Assembly: GCA_016934095.1 (NCBI GenBank)
Contig: JAFGTO010000529.1
Location: 1 to 5,643, forward strand
Source of the DNA: Candidatus Glassiibacteriota bacterium
Lineage (GTDB): Bacteria > Gemmatimonadota > Glassbacteria > GWA2-58-10
Reading direction: 5' to 3'
Length of the DNA stretch: 5,643 nucleotides
Part shown: positions 1 to 5,329 of the stretch, one piece after another
Layout: every line of letters starts with the position of its first letter
How positions within the stretch are numbered: position 1 is the first letter of the stretch
Program-made: the position numbers and the translations under genes
The notes under the pieces: generated by a model
Seen by the model: the letters and a program-made list of their open reading frames with translations, nothing else
Databases searched by the model: none
Told to the model about the DNA's origin: nothing

Positions 1-428
1 GACTGGTCGAGCTTGACTTCCCGGCCGGTCAGCTCCCTGTGCCAGCGTACCCGGCTCACCGCCCCGGCCACCATCTTCTTGGCTTTTTCGGTGGCTTTTT
101 TGCGGTCGGTGTGAACCCAGGAGCACTGCTCGCGGATGTTGGACATCTGGAAGAGGAAGCGGTTCATGCCCGCGTCCTCGACCGTACCCCGGAAGGTGTT
201 CTCGTGCATCAGCGGAGAGCAGGAGGAGACCACCACCCGGGTAAGCTGGTTTTCCTCGATGTCTTTCTTGATCATTTCCTGGCCCGGGTCCGAACACATG
301 TACTTGTATTCCCGGACCACCACTACATCTGGGAGGGTCCTGGCGTATTCCGCCACGTCCCGCACATCGACAGTGTTGGCGATATTAGTGCCGCAGTGGC
401 AGATATACACTCCGATTCGTTCGCTCAT
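1..428 (-). CDS. hdrA: HdrA-like heterodisulfide reductase subunit A, N-terminal part (cut by window edge)
   Basis: Only the first 142 codons are present; the gene continues past base 1. HdrA is the FAD- and iron-sulfur-containing subunit of heterodisulfide reductase complexes and the site of flavin-based electron bifurcation in methanogens. In bacteria the partner substrates are often unknown. The visible part is the HdrA N-terminal domain: IGVYICHCG near the start (C10, C12), YMCSDPGQ (C45), SSCSPLMHE (C70) and NIREQCSWVH (C102). All these family cysteines are present; the usual Arg after CSP is Leu73. The FAD-binding and ferredoxin domains would lie beyond the edge. The ATG at 428 is two bases after the hdrB stop, and an AGGAG (438-442, nine bases upstream) lies inside the hdrB end, so the genes are probably co-transcribed and translationally coupled. 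The family call is secure. Whether the full protein is intact, and its physiological partner, cannot be seen. Confidence 0.93.
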   Translation of the reverse strand, partial: MSERIGVYICHCGTNIANTVDVRDVAEYARTLPDVVVVREYKYMCSDPGQEMIKKDIEENQLTRVVVSSCSPLMHENTFRGTVEDAGMNRFLFQMSNIREQCSWVHTDRKKATEKAKKMVAGAVSRVRWHRELTGREVKLDQ

Positions 429-430
429 CG

Positions 431-1318
431 TTATTCGCTCCTGGCTGCGAGGATCGCCTCTGCGGGTGTTAAGTTGTCGCCCAGGGCCACCTGTTCGGGT
501 TCGAGGCCCAGGGCGAGCCCCAGCAGCTGGGTGAAATAGAGTACGGGGATACTGCAGTCGGCGGCGAGCTGGCGGCTGACTTTGCGCTGGTAGGCCTCGA
601 GGTTGATCTGGCAGAGCGGGCAGGCCGTGGAGATGCAGTCCGCCCCGGACAACTTAGCCTGGCGCAGGATCTCTCCGACCAGCTCCTGTCCGACTTCCGG
701 CTGAGTGATCATCAGCATCCCGCCGCAGCACTTGGTCATCATCGCGAAGTCCACCGGCACTGCTCCGACCCAGCGCATCATCCTGCCCATCACGTCCGGG
801 AACTCCGGGTCGTCGATGTCCCCGAACGGCCGGGTGATCTGGCAGCCGTAGTAGGGGGCCACTTTCAGCCCCTCGAACTTGCGCACCACGTGCTGGCTGA
901 TCACCTCTTCGCCGAGGTCGTTCACTAGTACGTCCAGGATGTGGCGGACCTTGATCCCGCCGTTGTAGTCCTCGCCCCCCGCCTGCAGGGCCCGGCGGAT
1001 GTTCCCGCGCAGCTTGGGGTCCTCGCCGAAATACTTGTTGGCTTTGTGCAGGGAGAGGTAGCATCCGGCGCAGGCGGTGACCAGGTCGCGGCCCTGCTTT
1101 TCGGCCAGGGCCAGGTTGCGGGCGGAAAGGACAAAGGAGCGGTGTTCCCGGATAGCCGTGTAGGCGGTGGCCCCGCAGCAGTTCCAGTCGTCGAGCTCCA
1201 GCAGCTCGATCCCCAGCACGCGGGCCACGTTGCGGCAGGAGATGTCGTAGGCCTTGTTGGTGGCGCTCTGCGAACAGCCGGGATAATAAGTGTAGGTGTT
1301 TTTAGAGGGAGCAATCAT
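431..1318 (-). CDS. hdrB: HdrB-like heterodisulfide reductase subunit B (two CCG domains)
   Basis: This 295-residue protein has the normal length for HdrB, the catalytic subunit that reduces disulfides (CoM-S-S-CoB in methanogens; substrate usually undefined in bacteria) using two noncubane [4Fe-4S] clusters. Both cysteine-rich CCG domains are complete. The first has C15, C47-C48 and C83/C86 (YPGC, NCCG, CAGC). The second has C159, C197-C198 and C233/C236 (YYGCQ, KCCGG, CPLC). All ten expected cluster ligands are therefore present, which argues for a catalytically competent HdrB rather than a degenerate paralogue. It has no signal peptide or membrane segment, so it should be cytoplasmic. The start at 1318 lies five bases after the hdrC stop, with a GGAG (1329-1332) ten bases upstream inside the hdrC tail. 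CCG domains also occur in succinate:quinone reductase E-type and lactate-oxidation proteins, but the hdrC and hdrA neighbours settle the assignment. The substrate is unknown. Confidence 0.95.
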   Translation of the reverse strand: MIAPSKNTYTYYPGCSQSATNKAYDISCRNVARVLGIELLELDDWNCCGATAYTAIREHRSFVLSARNLALAEKQGRDLVTACAGCYLSLHKANKYFGEDPKLRGNIRRALQAGGEDYNGGIKVRHILDVLVNDLGEEVISQHVVRKFEGLKVAPYYGCQITRPFGDIDDPEFPDVMGRMMRWVGAVPVDFAMMTKCCGGMLMITQPEVGQELVGEILRQAKLSGADCISTACPLCQINLEAYQRKVSRQLAADCSIPVLYFTQLLGLALGLEPEQVALGDNLTPAEAILAARSE

Positions 1319-1323
1319 GGTTT

Positions 1324-1887
1324 TCAGGCTCCTTTTTCGGCTTCAGCAATCATTTTCTTCAGGCTCTCCCGCTGCTTGATGCGGTGGGTCCGCAGGGGGA
1401 GACGGTTTTTCAGCAGCAGCTTCAGGCTCAGCCCCAGTTTTCCCAGGCCTTTGAGAGGGTTGGTGGCCATGAAGTAGCGGAACATGAGCTCGCCTTCATT
1501 ACTGCGGCCGGTGCGGTCGACCGTCTTGACAAAGACCCGTGCCATCTGCGCAGTGGTCGACTTGCGGTTGATATAGCCGTAGCGGCTGCCCAGCCGCTTG
1601 AGCTCGTACATCACGTCCGTGAACTTGATCCCGGCCGGACAGCGCACGGTGCAACTATAGCACGAGGAACACATCCAGACCGTGTTCGACTCCAGCACCC
1701 GGTCCAGCAGGCCGGCGCGCAAGGCGGCGATTATCTCGCGCGGGCTGAAATCCATCCGGGCGGCGGTCGGGCAGGAACTCGAGCAGGTGCCGCACTGCTG
1801 GCACTGGTTGATGCGCTCTCCATCGGGAATGGCGTAAATGTCGTTTAAAAAAATCTGTTTCAGCTCTGCGGCTGCCACAGCTTGCAT
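1324..1887 (-). CDS. hdrC: HdrC-like heterodisulfide reductase subunit C (2x[4Fe-4S] ferredoxin)
   Basis: HdrC is the small ferredoxin-like subunit that passes electrons between HdrA and HdrB. From the start chosen here the protein has 187 residues, typical for the family. It carries two complete CX2CX2CX3CP motifs: C29, C32, C35, C39 and C73, C76, C79, C83, each able to bind one [4Fe-4S] cluster. The rest is helical and basic, with no membrane segment, so it is the soluble type rather than a fusion with a cytochrome b subunit. The frame stays open to an ATG at 1980. I chose the ATG at 1887 because GGGAGG precedes it by four bases, because family homology begins just after it, and because the candidate sigma-54 promoter would start transcription near 1943, downstream of the 1980 ATG. 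It is first in the hdrC-hdrB-hdrA operon. Confidence 0.93.
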   Translation of the reverse strand: MQAVAAAELKQIFLNDIYAIPDGERINQCQQCGTCSSSCPTAARMDFSPREIIAALRAGLLDRVLESNTVWMCSSCYSCTVRCPAGIKFTDVMYELKRLGSRYGYINRKSTTAQMARVFVKTVDRTGRSNEGELMFRYFMATNPLKGLGKLGLSLKLLLKNRLPLRTHRIKQRESLKKMIAEAEKGA

Positions 1888-1891
1888 CGTA

Positions 1892-1897
1892 CCTCCC
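1892..1897 (-). promoter_or_regulatory. Ribosome binding site deciding the hdrC start
   Basis: The minus strand reads GGGAGG four bases before the ATG at 1887. It is the strongest Shine-Dalgarno sequence in the operon and has no counterpart just upstream of the alternative ATG at 1980. It therefore fixes the hdrC start and leaves a leader of about 56 bases from the predicted sigma-54 start point. Confidence 0.75.
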
Positions 1898-1953
1898 GGT
1901 GGTTGACGAAGGTTAGGGTTTGGAATAGTAAGAGAATGATCTGTTTGACCAAA

Positions 1954-1970
1954 GGCATTAATGATGCCAA
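1954..1970 (-). promoter_or_regulatory. Candidate sigma-54 (-24/-12) promoter of hdrCBA
   Basis: The minus strand reads TTGGCATCATTAATGCC. The invariant GG (1968-1967) and GC (1956-1955) are separated by exactly ten bases, and the -24 half TTGGCA matches the sigma-54 consensus well. The -12 half is ATGC instead of TTGC, and the C/G after TGGCA are not matched. The start point is predicted near 1943, 56 bases before the hdrC ATG. An IHF-like site, an upstream dyad and an adjacent gene for a GAFTGA activator support the call. The same bases form a GGCAT-N5-ATGCC inverted repeat, so a repressor or activator operator is an alternative or additional reading. Confidence 0.6.
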
Positions 1971-1997
1971 AAGAGAACAAATTATCATTTGATCGTA

Positions 1998-2010
1998 TAA
2001 TTTATTGATA
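1998..2010 (-). promoter_or_regulatory. Candidate IHF binding site
   Basis: The minus strand reads TATCAATAAATTA, a perfect match to the published IHF consensus WATCAANNNNTTR, in AT-rich DNA. Relative to the predicted sigma-54 start at 1943 it spans about -55 to -67, the usual place for IHF to bend DNA between the promoter and the upstream activator site. AT-rich DNA produces such matches by chance now and then, so the support comes from its position. Confidence 0.5.
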
Positions 2011-2078
2011 TTAAGACAGTTACAAAAAATAAAAATATTCTATCGGGTGTCCTGAGACCTTTACGGAGCGGCGAGATT

Positions 2079-2112
2079 CCGCGGAACCCACGAATTTTCG
2101 CGGTTCCCGCGG
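2079..2112. promoter_or_regulatory. Imperfect inverted repeat, candidate upstream activator (enhancer) site
   Basis: CCGCGGAACC (2079-2088) is opposed by GGTTCCCGCGG (2102-2112), a ten-base-pair dyad with one bulged C. Between them is a smaller dyad CGAA-TT-TTCG (2091-2100). The left arm also lies in a perfect palindrome TTCCGCGGAA (2077-2086), and related words TTCGCGG (2097) and TTCCCGCGG (2104) follow. The element lies about 136-169 bases upstream of the predicted hdrCBA start, a normal enhancer distance for NtrC-family regulators. As RNA it would be a hairpin, but no T-run follows it closely on either strand, so I do not call it an intrinsic terminator. Confidence 0.45.
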
Positions 2113-2184
2113 ATAAATGTCTCCGGGGCCTCGGGGAGCGGGGACACTCCGGCGGACCGTATGGCTGACGTCATTCTTCGCCGT

Positions 2185-2256
2185 GGACAGGCTGTCCGGG
2201 GGATTGAGCGGGGGAGGGTACGGGGAGGATGCCGGGCCGGGAGGCTCGCCGGGGCT
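2185..2256 (-). terminator. C-rich 3' flank of the regulator gene, possible Rho-type termination region
   Basis: The first 60 or so bases after the regulator stop are strongly C-rich and G-poor on the mRNA strand (by hand count about 35 C to 13 G in 2196-2256), the composition typical of Rho-loading regions. A short inverted repeat GGACAG-G-CTGTCC (2185-2197) follows. No hairpin plus U-run is visible, so intrinsic termination is unlikely. This is inferred from composition only. Confidence 0.3.
2198..2225 (+). other. Predicted G-quadruplex motif downstream of the regulator gene
   Basis: On the plus strand four G-runs occur with short loops: GGGGG (2198-2202), seven bases, GGGGG (2210-2214), one base, GGG (2216-2218), three bases, GGGG (2222-2225). 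This fits the classical G3+N1-7 pattern. The plus strand is the template strand for the leftward genes, so a quadruplex here could impede polymerase leaving the regulator gene. Whether it folds is unknown. Confidence 0.5.
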
Positions 2257-3588
2257 TCAGTCGAGGCCGTGTTTGCGGAGCTTGTCCCGGAAAGTGGAGG
2301 GCTTCATGCCCAGCTTGTTGGCGGCGACAGTCTTGTTTCCCTTGGTCTCTTCCAGCGCCCGCCGCAGCAGTTCCCGCTCGGTGCGGTCCATGGTGGATTT
2401 GAAACTGCCGGGCGAGCCGTTGAAGGGCTCGAGCGCGGAGGCGGAGAAATCGAAGCTGGCCGGGGAAAGCTCACCCCTTCCGGTGATATAGGCCTGCTCG
2501 AGCTTGTGGCTGAGTTCCCGTACGTTGCCCGGCCACTGGTAGGACTTGAGCCGGGAGATTATCTCGTCGGTCAGAGCCACCTGGGAGTCTTCGGTGATCC
2601 GGCTGAGTAAATGGTCCGCCAGCAGGGGTATATCTTCCAGGTGCTCCCTCAGCGGCGGCAGGTGTATCTCCAGCACTTTCAGGCGGTAGAAAAGATCTTC
2701 CCGAAAGGAACAGTCCGCGATTTTCTGGGTAAGGTCCACCTTGGTCGAGGCTATGATCCGCACGTCGCAGTGGATCGGAGTGGTGGAGCCTACCGGCTCG
2801 CAAACCTTTTCCTCGATCACTCTCAGCAGCTTGACCTGCTCCTTGACCGGGATGTCATCCACGTCGTCGAGGTAAAGCGTGCCGTGGCTGGCCAGCTCGA
2901 TCCGGCCCCGCCTGCGCTGGTCGGCGCCGGTAAAGGCGCCCCGCTCGTGGCCGAAAAGCTCGTTCTCGATCAGGGCTTCCGGGAACACCGCGCAGTTGAC
3001 CTTGACAAAAGGATGGGAGTGCCGCCTGCTCTGCTTATGGATAACCGAGGCCACCAGGTCCTTGCCGGTCCCGGTCTCTCCGCAGAGCAGCACGTTGGCA
3101 TCCGACTCGGAGCAGATGCGCACCAGGTGCTTGAGGTGCCTCAGGGAAGGGCTGTTGCCGGTCACGGACTTTTCGATCTCCAGGTATTCCTTGACCGGCA
3201 GGCTTTCACGGGAGGGGTCCTTGCGGGCCATCTTGTTCTCGATGCGCTCGAGCAGGGGTAAAAGCTGATGGTTGTCGAAAGGCTTGGTGACAAAGTCCAG
3301 GGCACCGTTTTTGATAGCCTCGACCGCCAGCGGGATAGTGCCGAAGGCGGTCATGATAATCACTTCGGTGGAAGGAGCGATCTCTTCCTTGATCGCGCGC
3401 ATCAGCTCCAGCCCGTCGGTGCCCGGCAGCTTGAGGTCGGTGATCACCACGTCGATCCCCTCCCGCTCCAGTACATCCAGCGCCCGCGAGGCATCCGGCA
3501 CGGCCTGCACCGCATGTCCGTTCTGGATCAGGTCTTCCAGCAGAGTCAGCCTCTTGGACTCTTCATCTTCTACGACCAGAATCTTCAT
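2257..3588 (-). CDS. NtrC-family sigma-54-dependent response regulator
   Basis: This 443-residue protein has full-length, standard architecture. The receiver domain (about 1-120) has acidic pocket E7/D8, phosphoacceptor D51 (ITDLKLP), T80 and K102. The AAA+ domain (about 140-375) has Walker A GETGTGK (170-176), a complete GAFTGA loop (217-222) that contacts sigma-54, Walker B LYLDD (237-241), the FREDLFYRL arginine-finger region (295-303) and WPGNVREL (352-359). A Fis-type helix-turn-helix (about 402-441) ends the protein. It should bind an enhancer and use ATP to open sigma-54 promoters once phosphorylated, presumably by the kinase encoded just upstream. One oddity: the Walker B glutamate is Asp241 (LDD, where LDE is usual). 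The MKILVVEDEE start is canonical, but its ribosome binding site is weak (AGGA only three bases away, another twelve away). The nearest sigma-54-like promoter, before hdrC, is its likely target. Confidence 0.95.
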   Translation of the reverse strand: MKILVVEDEESKRLTLLEDLIQNGHAVQAVPDASRALDVLEREGIDVVITDLKLPGTDGLELMRAIKEEIAPSTEVIIMTAFGTIPLAVEAIKNGALDFVTKPFDNHQLLPLLERIENKMARKDPSRESLPVKEYLEIEKSVTGNSPSLRHLKHLVRICSESDANVLLCGETGTGKDLVASVIHKQSRRHSHPFVKVNCAVFPEALIENELFGHERGAFTGADQRRRGRIELASHGTLYLDDVDDIPVKEQVKLLRVIEEKVCEPVGSTTPIHCDVRIIASTKVDLTQKIADCSFREDLFYRLKVLEIHLPPLREHLEDIPLLADHLLSRITEDSQVALTDEIISRLKSYQWPGNVRELSHKLEQAYITGRGELSPASFDFSASALEPFNGSPGSFKSTMDRTERELLRRALEETKGNKTVAANKLGMKPSTFRDKLRKHGLD

Positions 3589-3642
3589 CGGTCCTGAAAG
3601 TCCTATGATGCCTGTGAGTAAGAAGTTGGGAGATCGTTAATA

Positions 3643-3671
3643 ATTATATCACAGATCGGCCGAAAGCTCAA
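3643..3671 (-). promoter_or_regulatory. Sigma-70-type promoter of the response regulator
   Basis: The minus strand reads TTGAGC (-35, 3671-3666), a 17-base spacer, then TATAAT (-10, 3648-3643), with TG one base before the -10 (extended -10). Four of six -35 bases and all six -10 bases match consensus. Transcription should start near 3636, giving a leader of about 48 bases before the ATG at 3588. The regulator can thus be made independently of its kinase. Confidence 0.7.
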
Positions 3672-3714
3672 GCCGATTATCGGGTGCATACCGGCCGGTT
3701 TAGTAATTCGCGGT

Positions 3715-3751
3715 GGGTTCGAGGGTGGGGGTCCGGGAGGGCGGTTCCCGG
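3715..3751 (+). other. G-quadruplex motif plus hairpin downstream of the kinase gene
   Basis: On the plus strand five G-runs (3715-3717, 3723-3725, 3727-3731, 3735-3737, 3739-3741) have loops of five, one, three and one bases, a strong predicted G-quadruplex. Its right part overlaps a perfect inverted repeat CCGGGA (3733-3738)/TCCCGG (3746-3751), a six-base-pair stem with a seven-base loop, about 15 bases after the kinase stop. On the mRNA strand the region is C-rich with no U-run. It may be a termination or pause region between kinase and regulator. Confidence 0.45.
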
Positions 3752-3766
3752 CAGCCGATGGCCGGC

Positions 3767-5119
3767 TCAGTAGGCTTCCAGCAGTACCCTGAAGACAGAG
3801 CCTTTGCCGGGCGTGCTTTCCACCTCGATCCGCCCGCCCATCCGCGAGACCAGCAATTGGCAGATCCACAGCCCCAGGCCGGTACCCTGGGAAGTATCCC
3901 GGGTGGTGTAGAACGGCTCGAAAATCAATTCATTTTCCTCGGGGCCGATACCAACACCGGTGTCCACGATCTCGACGGCGACACCCTTGACCTGGCGGGC
4001 GAGCTTGATCGTGGTCGGATAGGTCCTCACTGTCAGGATTCCCCCTTGGGGCATGGCGGTACAGGCGTTGGTCAGGAAATTTATCACCACCTCCTGCAGG
4101 GCGAATGGGTCTCCTCTGGCTTTGGATATTTCCCCGAGCTCCTTGCGGATCCTGATATCCTGGTTCTTCTTGATTTCCAGCAGGCGAAGGGCCGCGGAGA
4201 CCTCCAGGTTGACATCCACCGGCTGAATCTCGATCTTATGCGGCCTGGCATAGTCCTGCAGCCGGTAGGTCAGCCGCTCGATACGGTCAATTTCCTCGTT
4301 CATCAATTGCATATACAGATCACAGCTCTCATCGCGCACCGACCTGTCCCTGATCTGGCGCAGGCAGTTTTTCAGCCCGTCCAGTGGGTTGCGAATCTGG
4401 TGCAGGATCCCGCTCACCAGCTGGCCCAGGCTCGAGTATTTCTCCAGCTGGCGGATTTCCAGCTCGGCGTGCCGGACGCTGCTCAGCACGGAGACCGTGA
4501 AGTAAGCGGCCAGCAGCAGAGTGGAGCTGAGGGCCAGGAACTTGCCCACCAGGTAAATGCCCTGCCCTTCGAGCCCTCCGTGCAGGAACGCCATGTTCAG
4601 CTTGTGCTCGGGGATCAGCCCCAGGTATTGCAGCAGCAGCACCGTGCCGACCAGCAGGGAGGCCAGCAGGGCTTCGAGGTAGGCCACCGGTTCCGGTAAG
4701 AGGATCGCCGCAATGATGATGTGGAAGATGAAGTAAAAAATGAACGGGTTATGCGAGATGCCGCTGAAGTACAGCAGCAGGGTCAGGGCCACCAGGTCGA
4801 TGGTGATCTGCCAGAAAATGGTGCGGACCACCCATTCATCGGTGGGGCTGACCTTTTTTCGCTCGAGCAGCCAGAACAACAGGTTGTAGGTGGCCAGGAA
4901 CAGGCCGATAAGGTAAAGCGGCAGGGGATTGGCGACAACATCCAGCACTGCAGAGGAGAACCAGATAACAAAAAACAGCCCAGCGCAAGCCACCCAGCGC
5001 AAGGCTATCAGCCATGAGATCCCACCGTCCCGGCGGCGTGTCGCGCTGTACAAGGCTTTCTTCAGGACCTGGGGACCGCGCCGCTGGGAAAGTACCTGTT
5101 TTCTGGCCGCATTTGCCAT
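3767..5119 (-). CDS. Membrane sensor histidine kinase with RegB-like input domain
   Basis: The protein has 450 residues. A basic cytoplasmic N-terminus (1-34) is followed by about six hydrophobic segments (roughly 35-57, 66-86, 99-118, 127-141, 145-167, 188-212). A dimerisation domain follows with SSLGQLVSGILHQIRNPL, where H240 is the expected phosphorylated histidine. The ATPase domain has the N-box (N347, N351), DTGVGIG (D386), the FEPF box (400-403) and GTGLGL (412-417), so it looks active. The loop between segments three and four reads GISHNPF (120-126), close to the GGxxNPF quinone-binding loop of RegB/PrrB, which also has six membrane segments. The H-box itself is NtrB-like rather than RegB-like. 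Redox or quinone sensing is therefore plausible but inferred. The ATG at 5119 has AAGG six bases upstream, and an in-frame TAA at 5131-5129 excludes an earlier start. The partner is very probably the regulator downstream, 178 bases away. Confidence 0.93.
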   Translation of the reverse strand: MANAARKQVLSQRRGPQVLKKALYSATRRRDGGISWLIALRWVACAGLFFVIWFSSAVLDVVANPLPLYLIGLFLATYNLLFWLLERKKVSPTDEWVVRTIFWQITIDLVALTLLLYFSGISHNPFIFYFIFHIIIAAILLPEPVAYLEALLASLLVGTVLLLQYLGLIPEHKLNMAFLHGGLEGQGIYLVGKFLALSSTLLLAAYFTVSVLSSVRHAELEIRQLEKYSSLGQLVSGILHQIRNPLDGLKNCLRQIRDRSVRDESCDLYMQLMNEEIDRIERLTYRLQDYARPHKIEIQPVDVNLEVSAALRLLEIKKNQDIRIRKELGEISKARGDPFALQEVVINFLTNACTAMPQGGILTVRTYPTTIKLARQVKGVAVEIVDTGVGIGPEENELIFEPFYTTRDTSQGTGLGLWICQLLVSRMGGRIEVESTPGKGSVFRVLLEAY

Positions 5120-5155
5120 GCCGGACCTTTATTAATGCCCCGGAGAATTTGACGA

Positions 5156-5184
5156 AACTTATCAGGATGGCACAAGCCAGTCAA
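5156..5184 (-). promoter_or_regulatory. Possible sigma-70-type promoter of the kinase gene
   Basis: The minus strand reads TTGACT (5184-5179, five of six -35 bases), a 17-base spacer and TAAGTT (5161-5156, a poor -10). The start would fall near 5149, about 30 bases before the kinase ATG. The -35 is good and the -10 weak, so an activator may be needed or the true promoter may lie elsewhere. Confidence 0.35.
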
Positions 5185-5200
5185 GGGATTTATTGCGGGT

Positions 5201-5264
5201 GCCGGCTCGACCCGGCTGCACCGGGTCGGTTGCCGCAGAGATGGCCCGGGCCTGTTGCGGCCGC
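5201..5264. repeat. Cluster of GC-rich inverted repeats upstream of the kinase promoter
   Basis: CGACCCGG (5208-5215) and CCGGGTCG (5221-5228) form a perfect eight-base-pair dyad around CTGCA. GCCGG (5201-5205) and CCGGC (5212-5216) form a competing smaller one. Then come GCCGCA (5232-5237)/TGCGGC (5256-5261) enclosing the palindrome GGCCCGGGCC (5243-5252), and the palindrome GCGGCCGC (5257-5264). No T-run follows on either strand. Function is unknown; operator, nucleoid-protein site or a bidirectional barrier between divergent genes are possible. Confidence 0.4.
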
Positions 5265-5297
5265 CCGGAGAGAATGCCGGAGGAGCCCAATTAATAT

Positions 5298-5326
5298 TTG
5301 AATAAGAGACCGGTTTGATGTACATT
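5298..5326 (+). promoter_or_regulatory. Possible promoter for the plus-strand flavin-reductase gene
   Basis: TTGAAT (5298-5303), a 17-base spacer and TACATT (5321-5326) each match four of six consensus bases and lie in the only AT-rich stretch of this gap. If used, transcription would start near 5333, leaving a leader of about 190 bases. Confidence 0.35.
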
Positions 5327-5329
5327 GGA

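Noticed and set aside
39..539. Open frame on the plus strand across the hdrA start and hdrB end
   Set aside because: It is antisense to two well-supported genes, its translation is low in complexity, and it has no good ribosome binding site.
1888..1980. N-terminal extension of hdrC to an ATG at 1980
   Set aside because: The extra 31 residues lack family similarity, the ATG at 1887 has a strong GGGAGG, and the predicted sigma-54 start point lies downstream of 1980.
1989..2009. Two TTGAT words suggesting an FNR/CRP-like site upstream of hdrC
   Set aside because: They are direct repeats 16 bases apart, not the inverted TTGAT-N4-ATCAA arrangement. One lies within the better-matching IHF site.
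2079..2112. Intrinsic terminator for the regulator gene
   Set aside because: The hairpin is stable, but no U-run follows it closely. The nearest T-rich stretch on the mRNA strand (about 2027-2040) is roughly 40 bases further on, so I prefer an upstream activator site.
2166..2173. Perfect palindrome TGACGTCA
   Set aside because: Eight-base palindromes are common by chance. It has no second copy nearby and no clear relation to a promoter.
2611..3261. Open frame on the plus strand inside the regulator gene
   Set aside because: It is antisense to the conserved AAA+ and receiver domains and shows no recognisable motif.
3713..4699. Long open frame on the plus strand (328 codons)
   Set aside because: It is antisense to the kinase gene, whose domains and motifs are unmistakable. 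Its Gln/Asp/His-rich translation resembles no protein family and reflects GC-rich codon bias on the opposite strand.
5062..5325. Minus-strand open frame overlapping the kinase start in another frame
   Set aside because: It overlaps the kinase N-terminus, has no Shine-Dalgarno sequence, and its Pro/Arg-rich translation is typical of non-coding GC-rich DNA.
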